From an uncultured Gemmatimonadota bacterium (lineage in GTDB: Bacteria; Gemmatimonadota; Gemmatimonadetes; Gemmatimonadales; Gemmatimonadaceae), in contig CAMLEQ010000041.1 of assembly GCA_946479015.1 (NCBI GenBank), positions 1 through 14,912 of the forward strand: a stretch of 14,912 nucleotides of DNA. Direction: 5' to 3'. Below, one piece after another: positions 7,092 to 14,912 of this stretch. Each line of letters starts with the position of its first letter. Within the stretch, counting starts at the first letter, position 1. The position numbers and the translations under genes are program-made. The notes below the pieces were generated by a model. That model saw only the letters and a program-made list of their open reading frames with translations. It had not been told where the DNA came from and searched no databases.

Positions 7092-10000
7092 ACGGCACCG
7101 GCATCGGGCCTCCCCGCACGCCGCCGAAGCGCGGCAGCGCCGCCACCTTCGTGGCGAGATTCCACGGCGCCCCACCCGTCCGGTTGGTCAGCACGATCAC
7201 CGTCAGGCGCCGCTCGGGATACTTCAGGATCGCGTTCGTGAAGCCCATCGTCTCGCCGTAGTGCCAGAGGCGCTCCCCCGCCGCGTCGCGATCCACGAAC
7301 CACCCGAACCCGTAGTCGGTCCGCGCGCCGCCGGCGAGCGTCCCCGGCGTCCACGCCTCGCGCTGGAGCGCCTTCCCCACGAGCGTCCCCTCGTCGAGCG
7401 CGCGATTCCACTTCACCAGGTCGTGCACGGACGTGTACACGCCCCCGTCGCCGAGCGTCGCGCTCGTGGGGCTCTGGTCGGTGCGGCGGAAGCCCCCCGC
7501 CGAGTCGGCCGAGTAGCCGTACGCGCGCCGCGGCACGGTGGAGACGCCGGCCTCGTACGCGACGGTGGAGTCCATCCCCAGCGGCGCGAAGATCCGGTCG
7601 TGCAGGAAGCGCGGGAACGACTCCCCGGACACGTGTGCCACCACCATCCCGAGCAGCACGTACCCGGTGTTGCTGTACCGCCACCGCGTCCCCGGGGGGA
7701 AGTACGTGCTGTCCACGCGCCGCAGCGCGTCGAGCACGAACGCATCGTGCACCTGAGAGCTCAGCGTGTCGGGGACGAAGTCCTCGTAGTCCCACAGCCC
7801 GGCGGTGTGACCGAGCAGCTCGCGGATGGTGACGTCGCGCGCGTACGCGGGAAGCCCGGGGAGCACGTCGCGCACCCGATCGTCCAGATGGAGCTTCCCG
7901 TCCTTCACGAGGAGCAGCACGGCCATCGCCGTGAACTGCTTGGTGAGCGACGCGAGCCGGTAGTCGGTGTACGGGGTGGCGGCGGTGCCGGCCTCGAGGT
8001 CGGCGAGCCCGTACGACTTCACGAGCGCCACGCGCCCATCGCGGATCACCAGCACGCTCGCCCCCGGCACGCCGGGGCGGTCGTACGCCGCGAAGATGGA
8101 ATCCACGTCCGGCGCCTCCGTGGTCGATGTCGTTGCCGAGGGCTGCGGCGCCGCGGTGGCCGCGGCGCTCCCGCTCCCCGCCGCCACGCCAGCCGAATCC
8201 GGCGCGAGATGGTTGCCGTACCACGCCAGGTAGCGCTCCAGGCGGTCGCGCTTGAAGCTCGGCCTCCCGATCCCGTGGTGCTGCCCCGGGTAGATGATCA
8301 GCCTAGTGTCCACGCCGAGGCTGCGCAGCGACTGGTACATCTGCTCGCTGCCGAGCAGCGGCACGTTGAAGTCCGCATCGCCGCCGAGGAAGAGTGTGGG
8401 GGTGGTGATGCGGTCCGCGTGGAAGAAGGGATACGACACCTTGATCCACGCCGCCTGGTTCTTCCACGGCGCGCCCAGCTCCTGCTCGTACTGCACCACG
8501 TACTGGTCGGTCCCCCACATGGCGAGCTGCAGCGAGCTCCCCGCGCCGCTGATGGCGGCCCTGAACCGGTGGTCGCTGGCGATGGTGTAGTTGGTGAGTA
8601 TGGCGCCGTAGCTCCACCCGCCGATGCCGAGCCGGTGGGGGTCGGCGATCCCCATCGCCACCACGTGGTCGACCATCGCGAGCAGGTCCTTCACCTCCTT
8701 GTCTCCCCAGTCGGCGAAGATGCTGTTGCTCCAGCGCGCTCCGCGTCCCGCGCTTCCGCGATAGTTCGCGGTGACCACGGCGTAGTCGTTGGCGGCGAAC
8801 AGCTCGCGCTCGAGGTGGAACTCGAACTGGTCCTGCAGGTTCGGGCCGCCGTGGATGCGGAGCAGCGTGGGGAGGCGGCGCCCCGGCGTCCACCCGGCAG
8901 GCGTCACGAGCAGCCCGTGCACGTCGGCGCCGTCCTTGCCGCGCGCGGCGATCCCCCTGGTGGTGGCGAGCCGCACCTCGGACAGCCACGCGTCGTTCTG
9001 GTGCGAGAGCTGGCGCAGCGAGTCCCGCTCGACCGCGAACACCTCGTTCGGGCGCGTCGGCGTGGTGGAGAGCACCGCGAGCTTGCCGTCGGGTCCCTCG
9101 GAGAACGCGGTGACCACGCGCTCGCCGCTCGTCAGGCGCTCCGCCGCCCCGCCGGCGACGGGGACGCGCGCCACCCAGCGCGTGCGGTCGTCGGTGACCA
9201 CGCAATAGATGGACGCGCCATCGCGGCTCCACCGCGGCTCGGCGATGGAGCGGTCGAGCGCGGCGGTGAGCACGCGCGGGGCGCACGCGGTCGTCGCGCC
9301 GGTCGCGCCGGAGCACGGCGCCACCGGCGTCACGGCGAGCTGGTAGATGTTGTACGCCGCGTACTTCGGGTCGCCGCCCCGCCGGTAGGCGATCTCGCGG
9401 CCGTCGGGGCTCCACGACAGCGGTCCGGCATCGTTGCCCGCGTAGGTGGTGAGCCGGCGCGGCATCGCGCCCGCGCGCGCCTCGATCACGAACAGGTCGG
9501 AGTTCTCCGTGCGGTCCGGGTCGGGCGCATCGCGGTCGCTCGCGAACGCGATCCATCGCCCGTCGGGCGACCATGCCGGATCCTCCTCGTCGAAGGCGCC
9601 GGATGTGAGCTGCTGGGCGCGCTTCGTGGCCACGTCGAACACGTACAGGTGCGAGCGCTGCGCGCCCAGGTAGCCGCTGCCATCGGACTTGAAGCGGTAG
9701 CGATCGATGACGATCGGCGCGGGGGACTTCGACGAATCCGCCGGATCGGGATCGTCGGCGATGATGGCGAGCCGCGCGCCGTCGGGGGACCAGGCGTACT
9801 CGTCGATCCCACCCGGGAAGTCGGTGAGACGCGACGCCTCGCCGCCGAGCCGGTCGAGGAGCCAGAGCTGCGTCGCCTTCGCTCCCTGGCGCTTGGAGAG
9901 GAAGGCGAGCCAGCGGCCGTCGGGACTCCAGCGCGGCATCCGCTCGCTCGCCGGCGAGCTCGTGAGCTGGATGGTGGTGTCCCCGGACCAGGTGGTCATC

Positions 10001-10227
10001 CAGAGGTCGCGCTGCGACTCGTCCTTCGCGGAGTCCACCGTCTCCACCACGTACGCCACCCAGCGGCCATCGGGGGAGCGCTGCGGATCGCTCACCTCGT
10101 GGATGCGGTAGATGTCGCTCGCGCGCACCGGACGGCGCGCGGGCGCCTGGGCCGCGAGCGGCGCGGCGAGGGCGAGGGCGAGGGCGAGCGACATCGTCGC
10201 CGCGACGGCGCGTGAAGCGAGGTGCAC
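7090..10227 (-). CDS. Secreted S9 family peptidase fused to a class C beta-lactamase-like serine hydrolase
   Basis: A 1045-residue two-enzyme protein. The start is GTG 10227, preceded by GGAG with a 7-base spacer. It gives a signal peptide of about 28 residues rich in LALALALAAPLAAQA; alternatives are ATG 10194 (shorter, no ribosome binding site) and ATG 10350. Residues about 35-430 form a beta-propeller with at least six PD40/TolB-type repeats (WSPDGRWLAF, WSPDGRWIAF, WSPDGREIAY). Residues about 435-670 are the S9 alpha/beta hydrolase: nucleophile Ser539 in GGWSYGA, acid in GGDADFNVP, His in YPGQHHGI. A low-complexity Ala/Ser/Thr linker follows at about 672-700. Residues about 705-1045 are a beta-lactamase-like domain with Ser760-xx-Lys763 (SLTK), Tyr851-Ser-Asn853 (YSN) and His989-Tyr-Gly991. 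Both catalytic sets look intact, suggesting a periplasmic or extracellular peptidase plus an esterase or D-aminopeptidase-like hydrolase. The two parts usually occur as separate proteins of about 650 and 350 residues. The substrate cannot be predicted. Confidence 0.95.
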   Translation of the reverse strand: MHLASRAVAATMSLALALALAAPLAAQAPARRPVRASDIYRIHEVSDPQRSPDGRWVAYVVETVDSAKDESQRDLWMTTWSGDTTIQLTSSPASERMPRWSPDGRWLAFLSKRQGAKATQLWLLDRLGGEASRLTDFPGGIDEYAWSPDGARLAIIADDPDPADSSKSPAPIVIDRYRFKSDGSGYLGAQRSHLYVFDVATKRAQQLTSGAFDEEDPAWSPDGRWIAFASDRDAPDPDRTENSDLFVIEARAGAMPRRLTTYAGNDAGPLSWSPDGREIAYRRGGDPKYAAYNIYQLAVTPVAPCSGATGATTACAPRVLTAALDRSIAEPRWSRDGASIYCVVTDDRTRWVARVPVAGGAAERLTSGERVVTAFSEGPDGKLAVLSTTPTRPNEVFAVERDSLRQLSHQNDAWLSEVRLATTRGIAARGKDGADVHGLLVTPAGWTPGRRLPTLLRIHGGPNLQDQFEFHLERELFAANDYAVVTANYRGSAGRGARWSNSIFADWGDKEVKDLLAMVDHVVAMGIADPHRLGIGGWSYGAILTNYTIASDHRFRAAISGAGSSLQLAMWGTDQYVVQYEQELGAPWKNQAAWIKVSYPFFHADRITTPTLFLGGDADFNVPLLGSEQMYQSLRSLGVDTRLIIYPGQHHGIGRPSFKRDRLERYLAWYGNHLAPDSAGVAAGSGSAAATAAPQPSATTSTTEAPDVDSIFAAYDRPGVPGASVLVIRDGRVALVKSYGLADLEAGTAATPYTDYRLASLTKQFTAMAVLLLVKDGKLHLDDRVRDVLPGLPAYARDVTIRELLGHTAGLWDYEDFVPDTLSSQVHDAFVLDALRRVDSTYFPPGTRWRYSNTGYVLLGMVVAHVSGESFPRFLHDRIFAPLGMDSTVAYEAGVSTVPRRAYGYSADSAGGFRRTDQSPTSATLGDGGVYTSVHDLVKWNRALDEGTLVGKALQREAWTPGTLAGGARTDYGFGWFVDRDAAGERLWHYGETMGFTNAILKYPERRLTVIVLTNRTGGAPWNLATKVAALPRFGGVRGGPMPVP

Positions 10228-10544
10228 GAATCGACTCCGGGTGAGGGTCGCGGTCGCGTCCGCGAGCTGGGGTGTGCGGGAGAGAACTTCGGCGCCGTCG
10301 CGCTCGCTGTCCATGGGTCGCGCACGAAACCTGCGCACGAGGGCGGACACGATCGGGGCATCGCCGGACTGGAGATGGCCGGCCCACGCGGTGTGGGTGG
10401 CACGTGGCCCCGGACGAACGGCTCACGCTGGAGGCGAAGGTGCTAGGAGCCGACTGCCGTATCACGAGTGGATCCCGGCCGGCGCTGGCGGAGGTCCACG
10501 CCAACTCGACACGCACGCGTGCCGGTCGCACGCGCCCGGCGCCC
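10228..10544. other. Divergent intergenic region, possible alternative start
   Basis: These 317 bases separate the divergent S9/beta-lactamase and ASST genes and must contain both promoters; I see no clear boxes. CTCC at 10235-10238 is the minus-strand ribosome binding site of the peptidase. GGAGG at 10430-10434 sits five bases before an in-frame GTG at 10440. If used, that GTG would lengthen the ASST protein by 35 residues and shorten this gap to 212 bases. Confidence 0.5.
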
Positions 10545-11981
10545 GTGCCCCGCTGGCTTCCGCTCGCGACGATGCCCGCCCTCGCGGGACTCGCGATCGG
10601 TTGCGGCGACAGCAACCACCCCGTCGCGCCGATCGGCATCCACTTCAACAACGTCAGTCTCGCCGCGAACCCCAACAACGTGCTCTCCGCCGTCACCAAG
10701 TTCGCGGTGACGGGCGCCGACTCGGTGCACGTGGTCTACTGGTCGGACTCCGCGGATGCGAAGGCCACGCCGTTCACCGCCGCCGCGGCGTCGGACAGCG
10801 TGGTGGTGCTGGGGCTCGCCCCGGAGACGCAGTACCAGATGGCGGTCGAGGCGGTGAAGGGGGGGACCCCGGTGCGCTCCGACACGCTGGCGTTCACCAC
10901 CGCCGCGCTGCCGACGCTGCTCGCGAACGCGAGGCTGGAGAGCAGCACTCCCTTCTCCGGCGGCTACATCCTCGCCGCGCTCGTGGACTCGTCAGGCGCG
11001 TACGGCGTGGCGTTCGACTCCACCGGCCAGGTGCGCTGGTACCGCGGGTTCAACGAGGGAGTGCCGGCGGGGGAGTTCAAGCAGCAGCCGAACGGCGACT
11101 TCACCATCTTCCTCGGCGCCACGCACGGCGGCCAGACGGTGCCGGGGCGCTACGTGGAGGTCACCCCCGGCGGCGACGTGGTGCGGGAGTTCTCGGCCCC
11201 AGCCGGCGCGTTCACCGACAACCACGAGCTGCGCCTCCTCTTCAAGGACGGGCAGTACGATGGCGCGGTGATGTTCACGTACACCGAGCGCCACGTCGAC
11301 CTTTCGGCGCAGGGCGGCCCGAGCGACACGGCCGTGACCGGGCACCAGGTGGTGCGCGTGGCCGCCGATGGCTCCATGCGCACGGTGTTCGACGCCTGGG
11401 ATCACTTCACCCTCGCCGACAACGTGGAGCCCATCGGCGGGGAGGCCGACTTCGACCACCCCAACTCCCTGGATATCGCCCCCGACGGCAACTACATCGT
11501 GTCGTGGCGCAACTTCGACCTGATCACGAAGATCGGCGCCGACAGCGGAAACATCATCTGGCGGTTGGGGGGGCCGCACAGCGACTTCACCATCACCGGC
11601 GATCCGCTCGGCCGCTTCAGCGCCCAGCACAGCGCGCGCGCGATCGGGAACGACCACGTGCTCATCTTCGACAACGGCACGCAGCACTCCCCGCCGGAGA
11701 GCCGCGCGGTGGAGTACGCGCTCGACACCGGCGCGAAGACGGCGACGATGGTGTTCCAGTACCGGCACTCGCCGCCGGTGTACACCCAGTTCACCGGCTC
11801 GGTGCAGCGGCTCCAGAACGGGAACACGTTCGTGGGCTTCACCTGGGCGCCCAACCTGATCGCCACCGAGGTGGCGCCCGACGGCTCGGTGGTGTGGGAG
11901 GGGACGCTGGGCTCGGGGAGCCTCCCGTCGCCGTACCGGTTCACGAAGGTCGTGTCGCTGTACCAGTACGAGCAGCCCTGA
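10545..11981 (+). CDS. Arylsulfotransferase-like (ASST family) lipoprotein with an N-terminal FN3-like domain
   Basis: A 478-residue exported protein from GTG 10545, giving a compact lipoprotein signal, MPRWLPLATMPALAGLAIGC, with lipidation at Cys20. Alternatives are GTG 10440, which has a much better ribosome binding site but a 54-residue leader, and ATG 10572, too short a signal. Residues about 27-120 form a fibronectin-III-like domain ending SDTLAFTTAALP. The rest is the ASST beta-propeller, with hallmarks HPNSLDIAPDGNYIVSWR, IIWRLGGPHSDF and a QHSARAIGND...IFDNGT segment. Candidate active-site residues by order, compared with E. coli ASST (three His and one Arg), are His227, His305, Arg322 and His362. 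ASST enzymes transfer sulfate between phenolic compounds without PAPS, but many relatives are uncharacterised and no DsbA/DsbB-like partner is nearby. The activity is inferred from the family. It is transcribed divergently from the S9/beta-lactamase gene. Confidence 0.88.
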   Translation: MPRWLPLATMPALAGLAIGCGDSNHPVAPIGIHFNNVSLAANPNNVLSAVTKFAVTGADSVHVVYWSDSADAKATPFTAAAASDSVVVLGLAPETQYQMAVEAVKGGTPVRSDTLAFTTAALPTLLANARLESSTPFSGGYILAALVDSSGAYGVAFDSTGQVRWYRGFNEGVPAGEFKQQPNGDFTIFLGATHGGQTVPGRYVEVTPGGDVVREFSAPAGAFTDNHELRLLFKDGQYDGAVMFTYTERHVDLSAQGGPSDTAVTGHQVVRVAADGSMRTVFDAWDHFTLADNVEPIGGEADFDHPNSLDIAPDGNYIVSWRNFDLITKIGADSGNIIWRLGGPHSDFTITGDPLGRFSAQHSARAIGNDHVLIFDNGTQHSPPESRAVEYALDTGAKTATMVFQYRHSPPVYTQFTGSVQRLQNGNTFVGFTWAPNLIATEVAPDGSVVWEGTLGSGSLPSPYRFTKVVSLYQYEQP

Positions 11982-11998
11982 GCGGGCCGGCGCAGCCT

Positions 11999-12037
11999 CC
12001 CGGGAGATCGGCATCGTGCGGGCGCCGATCTCCCGGG
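11999..12037. terminator. Perfect 14-bp inverted repeat between convergent genes
   Basis: CCCGGGAGATCGGC (11999-12012) and its exact complement GCCGATCTCCCGGG (12024-12037) flank an 11-base loop. It begins 18 bases after the ASST stop and lies 11 bases beyond the end of the convergent YncE-like gene. A bidirectional terminator is the simplest reading. No T-tract follows on either strand. Confidence 0.6.
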
Positions 12038-12047
12038 TGCGCCGCCA

Positions 12048-13088
12048 TCACGGGCGCAGCTCGATGATCGTGAACGACCCCGGCACCATCGCGGGGCGCG
12101 GGTGCGGGTGCTCCGCCGTGGGCGCCGGCGCGGCGCCGAACTCCGCGGTCACGGTGTACACCGCGTGCGTCCGCGGGTCGAGCTCCATCGTGCGCGCGCC
12201 GCGCTGCGTGGGCACGTTCGCCACCACCGTGTAGTGGTCCGGCGAGTCCTCGTGCGCCACGGTGAGCATGCCGTCGCGCCCGGTGGACGCGAAGGCGAGC
12301 TGCGTGGCGGGATCGAAGCGGTTGGCGTCCACCCCCTCGCCGATCGGCACCGTGGCCACCACGCGTCCGGTGTTGGCATCCACCACCGCCATCATGCGGT
12401 TCTCGCACCCGGCGAACAGGCGCGAGTGCGCGCGGTCGATCGCGAGCCCCGACGGCGATTCGCACGGCGCCAGCGGCCAGGTGGCCTTCACCGCGAGGGA
12501 GCGCGCGTCGAACGCCACGATCTGGCTCCGGTCCTCGATGTTCACCAGCACCCGCCCGTTCCCGTCGGCCACCGCGAACTCCGGCTTCCCGCCGAGCGGG
12601 ATCGTCCCCACCACGCGACCGGTGGCGGCGTCGATCGCCGTGGCGTCCGCGCTCCGGCCGTTGAAGGTGAACACGCGCTTCGTGGTGGGCTCGTAGAGGA
12701 TCGCGTCGGGGTTCGCTCCGGTCACCTTCACCGTGCCGATCACGGAGAGCGTGCGCGGATCGAAGATCGTCACCGTGGAGTCGCGCCCGTTGCTCGTGAA
12801 GCCCCGGTGGAGCTCCGGCGCCAGGGCGATCCCGTGCACGCCGCTGGTGTTCGGCAGGTCGCCCACCACCTTGCCGGTGCCCAGGTCCACCACCATCACG
12901 TGCGTGCCGCGGGAGACGAACAACCGGTCGGTGGCGGTGTCCACGGTGAGGTAGTCCCAACCGCCGTCGCCGCCGATGGTCGTGCGCTTCACCACGTGGT
13001 AGTGCGCGGCGCCGGACTGCGCCGTGAGCGCGGCCGGCGCGAGGAGCGCGGCGGCGAGCGATACCGTGACGACACGCGAGCGGAGCAT
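12048..13088 (-). CDS. Secreted YncE-like (YVTN-type) beta-propeller protein
   Basis: A 346-residue exported protein starting at ATG 13088, with GAGG seven bases upstream. The signal peptide is about 23 residues (MLRSRVVTVSLAAALLAPAA, cleaved after LTAQ or nearby). The mature part is a seven-bladed propeller with repeats of the YVTN/YncE kind, for example VVDLGTGKVVGDLPNTSGVH, FDPRTLSVIGTVKVTGANPD, IDAATGRVVGTIPLGGKPE and VDANTGRVVATVPIGEGVD. Such proteins bind partners or ligands rather than catalyse, and YncE itself is periplasmic. Two Cys residues in PCESPS and GCENRM could form a disulfide in the periplasm. The tail has His/Pro residues (AEHPHPRP) that might bind metal. It lies 67 bases downstream of the RND transporter on the same strand, so a shared transcript is plausible. 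Confidence 0.88.
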   Translation of the reverse strand: MLRSRVVTVSLAAALLAPAALTAQSGAAHYHVVKRTTIGGDGGWDYLTVDTATDRLFVSRGTHVMVVDLGTGKVVGDLPNTSGVHGIALAPELHRGFTSNGRDSTVTIFDPRTLSVIGTVKVTGANPDAILYEPTTKRVFTFNGRSADATAIDAATGRVVGTIPLGGKPEFAVADGNGRVLVNIEDRSQIVAFDARSLAVKATWPLAPCESPSGLAIDRAHSRLFAGCENRMMAVVDANTGRVVATVPIGEGVDANRFDPATQLAFASTGRDGMLTVAHEDSPDHYTVVANVPTQRGARTMELDPRTHAVYTVTAEFGAAPAPTAEHPHPRPAMVPGSFTIIELRP

Positions 13089-13155
13089 GATCGATCCTCG
13101 ATGAGGGAAGAGTGAGACGCGGTGCCCTGCGCGCTGGACCTCGCGCGCCGCGCCT

Positions 13156-14912
13156 TCAGCGATCGTGTTGCATGGTGTACCCTCGCCCGCGAATCGCGAC
13201 GAGCAAGGTGGGGACGACGTACAGGGTGATCGGCGTGGACAACGCGAGCCCGCCGATCACCGCCAGCGCGAGCGGACGTTGCAGCTCGCTCCCCGCCCCG
13301 AGCCCGAGCGCCAGGGGGAGCAGGCCGAAGAGCGTGCACAGCGTGGTCATGAGGATCGGGCGGAGCCGGATGCGGGCCGCTTCGCGGATCGCCGGCTCGA
13401 GCGCCAGCCCGCCCTCGCGCATCCGATGGTGCGTGAAGTCGAGGAGGATGATCCCGTTCTTCACGATGAGCCCCACGAGCAGGATCAGCCCCATGAAGCT
13501 CGACACGTTGAGCGCCGTGCCCGTGATCAGCAGGAGCAGCATCGCGCCCACGAACGAGAGCGGCGCGGCGAGCAGCACGATGAGCGGCTCCACGAACGAC
13601 CGGAACTGGACCACCATCACCGCGATCACGCTCATGGCGGCGAGGGCGAGCACGAGCAGGAGGGCGCGGAAGGCGGCCTGCTGGCTGGCGTACTGCCCCG
13701 CGAGCTCCAGCCGGATTCCCGCCGGCGGCGGGTTCGCCGCCACCACGCGCTTCACGTCCGTCATGATCGCGCCGAGCGAGCGGCCGCTGATGTCGGCGGT
13801 CACGTCGATCATCTGCTGCTGGTTCTCGCGGAGCAGCTCGGCGCGCGTCTCCACGGGTTGGAAGGAGGCGAGCGTGGAGAGCGGCGCCACCCCGCCGGTG
13901 GCCGGCGACACGATGGGGAGCGCGCCGAGCTGCTGCGGGTCGAAGCGCACGGAGTCGGGGGCGCGCACGCGCACGCCGACGGAGCGGTCCTCGAGGCGCA
14001 CGTCGCCGGCATCGGCGCCCATGAGGGCGCCCGCCACCTCGGCGCTCACCTGGTCGGGGGTGAGCCCGAGCCGGTTCACCTCGGCGGGCGAGATGTGCAT
14101 CGCCAGCTCGGCGCTCGGCTCGCTCACACCGTCGTACAGGTCTTCCACGCCATCGATCGCCTCCAGCTTCGGCGCGATGCGCCGCGCGTACGCCTCCAGG
14201 GCATCGAGGTCCGGACCGAACAGCTTGATCTCCACCGGGCGCGCCGCGCCGGCGAGGTCGTTGATCACGTCGGAGAGGATCTGCACGAACTCCACGTGCA
14301 GCCGCGGCACCGCCCGCTCCGCGCGGGTGCGCACGTCGTCGATCACCTCGAAGATCGAGCGGTCACGCCTGCCCTGCGGCTTCAGCCGAGCCACGATGTC
14401 GCCGGTGTTCTGCTCCGTCGCGAACAGTCCCAGCTCGGCGCCGGTGCGGCGCGAGGTGCCGGTGATCTCCGGCGTGGCGGCGAGGATGCGCTCCACCTCG
14501 TGCACCTGCCGGTCGGTTTCCGCAAGCGCCGTCCCGCCGGGGGTGAAGTAGTCGAGCACGAACGCTCCCTCGTCCATCTCCGGAAGGAAGCCGGTGCCCA
14601 CGAAGTGGTGCACTACCACCCCCGCCGCGATCAGCAGCACGGCCACGAGCCCCAGCCGGCGCGCGTGGTGCAGCGTGGCGCCGAGCGAGCGCTCGTAGCG
14701 GTCGGAGAGGGCGTCCACCGCGCGCCCCACCCGGGCGAGCACCCCGCGGCGCGCCGCGGGCGACTCCTCCCGCTCGGCATCCCCCTCGCCGAGGTACTGC
14801 TCGCTCAGCAGCGGGATGATCGTGAGCGCCAGCACGAGCGACACGAGCACGGCGATGGTGAGCGTGATCGAGAGCGCGCGGAAGAACTGCCCCTCCACCC
14901 CCGTGAGCAGCC
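13156..14912 (-). CDS. RND efflux transporter, inner-membrane permease subunit (C-terminal half, runs off the window)
   Basis: Partial gene: 584 residues are visible and the frame stays open past the right edge, whereas RND permeases are usually about 1030-1060 residues. The visible part begins in the helix before the central loop (ITLTIAVLVSLVLALTIIPL) and continues through a cytoplasmic Arg-rich stretch. Next comes TM7 with VGTGFLPEMDEGAFVL, a motif common in CzcA/CusA-like and related RND proteins, then the second periplasmic domain and the last five membrane segments. These include GLILLVGLIVKNGIILLDF, PILMTTLCTLFGLLPLALG and STPITLYVVPTLL. It uses proton flux to export metal ions or organic compounds with a membrane fusion protein and an outer-membrane channel. 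The residues that separate metal from drug exporters lie mostly in the missing half, so the substrate is undecided. Partner genes may lie upstream, beyond 14912. Confidence 0.96.
   Translation of the reverse strand, partial: LLTGVEGQFFRALSITLTIAVLVSLVLALTIIPLLSEQYLGEGDAEREESPAARRGVLARVGRAVDALSDRYERSLGATLHHARRLGLVAVLLIAAGVVVHHFVGTGFLPEMDEGAFVLDYFTPGGTALAETDRQVHEVERILAATPEITGTSRRTGAELGLFATEQNTGDIVARLKPQGRRDRSIFEVIDDVRTRAERAVPRLHVEFVQILSDVINDLAGAARPVEIKLFGPDLDALEAYARRIAPKLEAIDGVEDLYDGVSEPSAELAMHISPAEVNRLGLTPDQVSAEVAGALMGADAGDVRLEDRSVGVRVRAPDSVRFDPQQLGALPIVSPATGGVAPLSTLASFQPVETRAELLRENQQQMIDVTADISGRSLGAIMTDVKRVVAANPPPAGIRLELAGQYASQQAAFRALLLVLALAAMSVIAVMVVQFRSFVEPLIVLLAAPLSFVGAMLLLLITGTALNVSSFMGLILLVGLIVKNGIILLDFTHHRMREGGLALEPAIREAARIRLRPILMTTLCTLFGLLPLALGLGAGSELQRPLALAVIGGLALSTPITLYVVPTLLVAIRGRGYTMQHDR

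Noticed and set aside
7081..10215. Plus-strand open frame of over 1000 codons opposite the S9/beta-lactamase gene
   Set aside because: Arg/His/Val-rich translation without recognisable motifs, while the opposite strand has two complete catalytic domains.
1..14912. CRISPR array, insertion sequence, prophage or attachment site
   Set aside because: No regularly spaced repeats, transposase or integrase motifs or terminal inverted repeats were seen; the only repeats are the short ones listed.

Overview
The DNA is very GC-rich, with strong G/C bias at third codon positions in the real genes. The gene content is typical of Gemmatimonadota: a PadR-controlled ADOP-type permease, an S9 peptidase, secreted beta-propeller proteins and an RND pump. 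Acidobacteriota is the main alternative. The assignment rests on gene style only; no 16S rRNA or other marker gene is present. The window looks like chromosomal DNA. I see no transposase, integrase, phage gene, CRISPR array or plasmid function.

Layout. Positions 1-90 are a poly-G-rich edge. Positions 90-800 hold no convincing protein gene but contain a tRNA-like element on the minus strand (374-444). A plus-strand block follows: PadR regulator (803-1132), ADOP permease (1129-3904, reading frame broken near 3652-3697) and a GspG-like pseudopilin (about 3907/3933-4373). Two hairpins separate this block from a minus-strand long-chain acyl-CoA dehydrogenase (4667-6457). A divergent small WYL-like protein (6778-7053) faces a very large minus-strand protein (7090-10227) that joins an S9 prolyl-oligopeptidase-type enzyme to a class C beta-lactamase-like serine hydrolase. 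Divergent from it is an arylsulfotransferase-like lipoprotein (10545-11981). The right end has a secreted YncE-like beta-propeller (12048-13088) downstream of the C-terminal half of an RND efflux transporter (13156 to beyond 14912), both on the minus strand.

How the genes relate. PadR and permease start/stop codons overlap (ATGA), so they are one transcription unit, and the pseudopilin probably belongs to it. RND and YncE are 67 bases apart on the same strand and may be co-transcribed. Several products are predicted to be exported: the S9/beta-lactamase protein, the ASST lipoprotein and the YncE propeller. All three convergent gene junctions carry strong GC hairpins without a T-tract.

Main points for a second look: the two-enzyme fusion at 7090-10227; the permease frameshift, which is explained by a 46-base imperfect duplication whose first copy carries mostly to-G errors (probably an assembly artefact, not a pseudogene); the tRNA-like element with an apparent GCG anticodon and C33; and the orphan pseudopilin, whose start may be hidden by a one-base error. 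I do not see a clearly new multi-gene system in this window.
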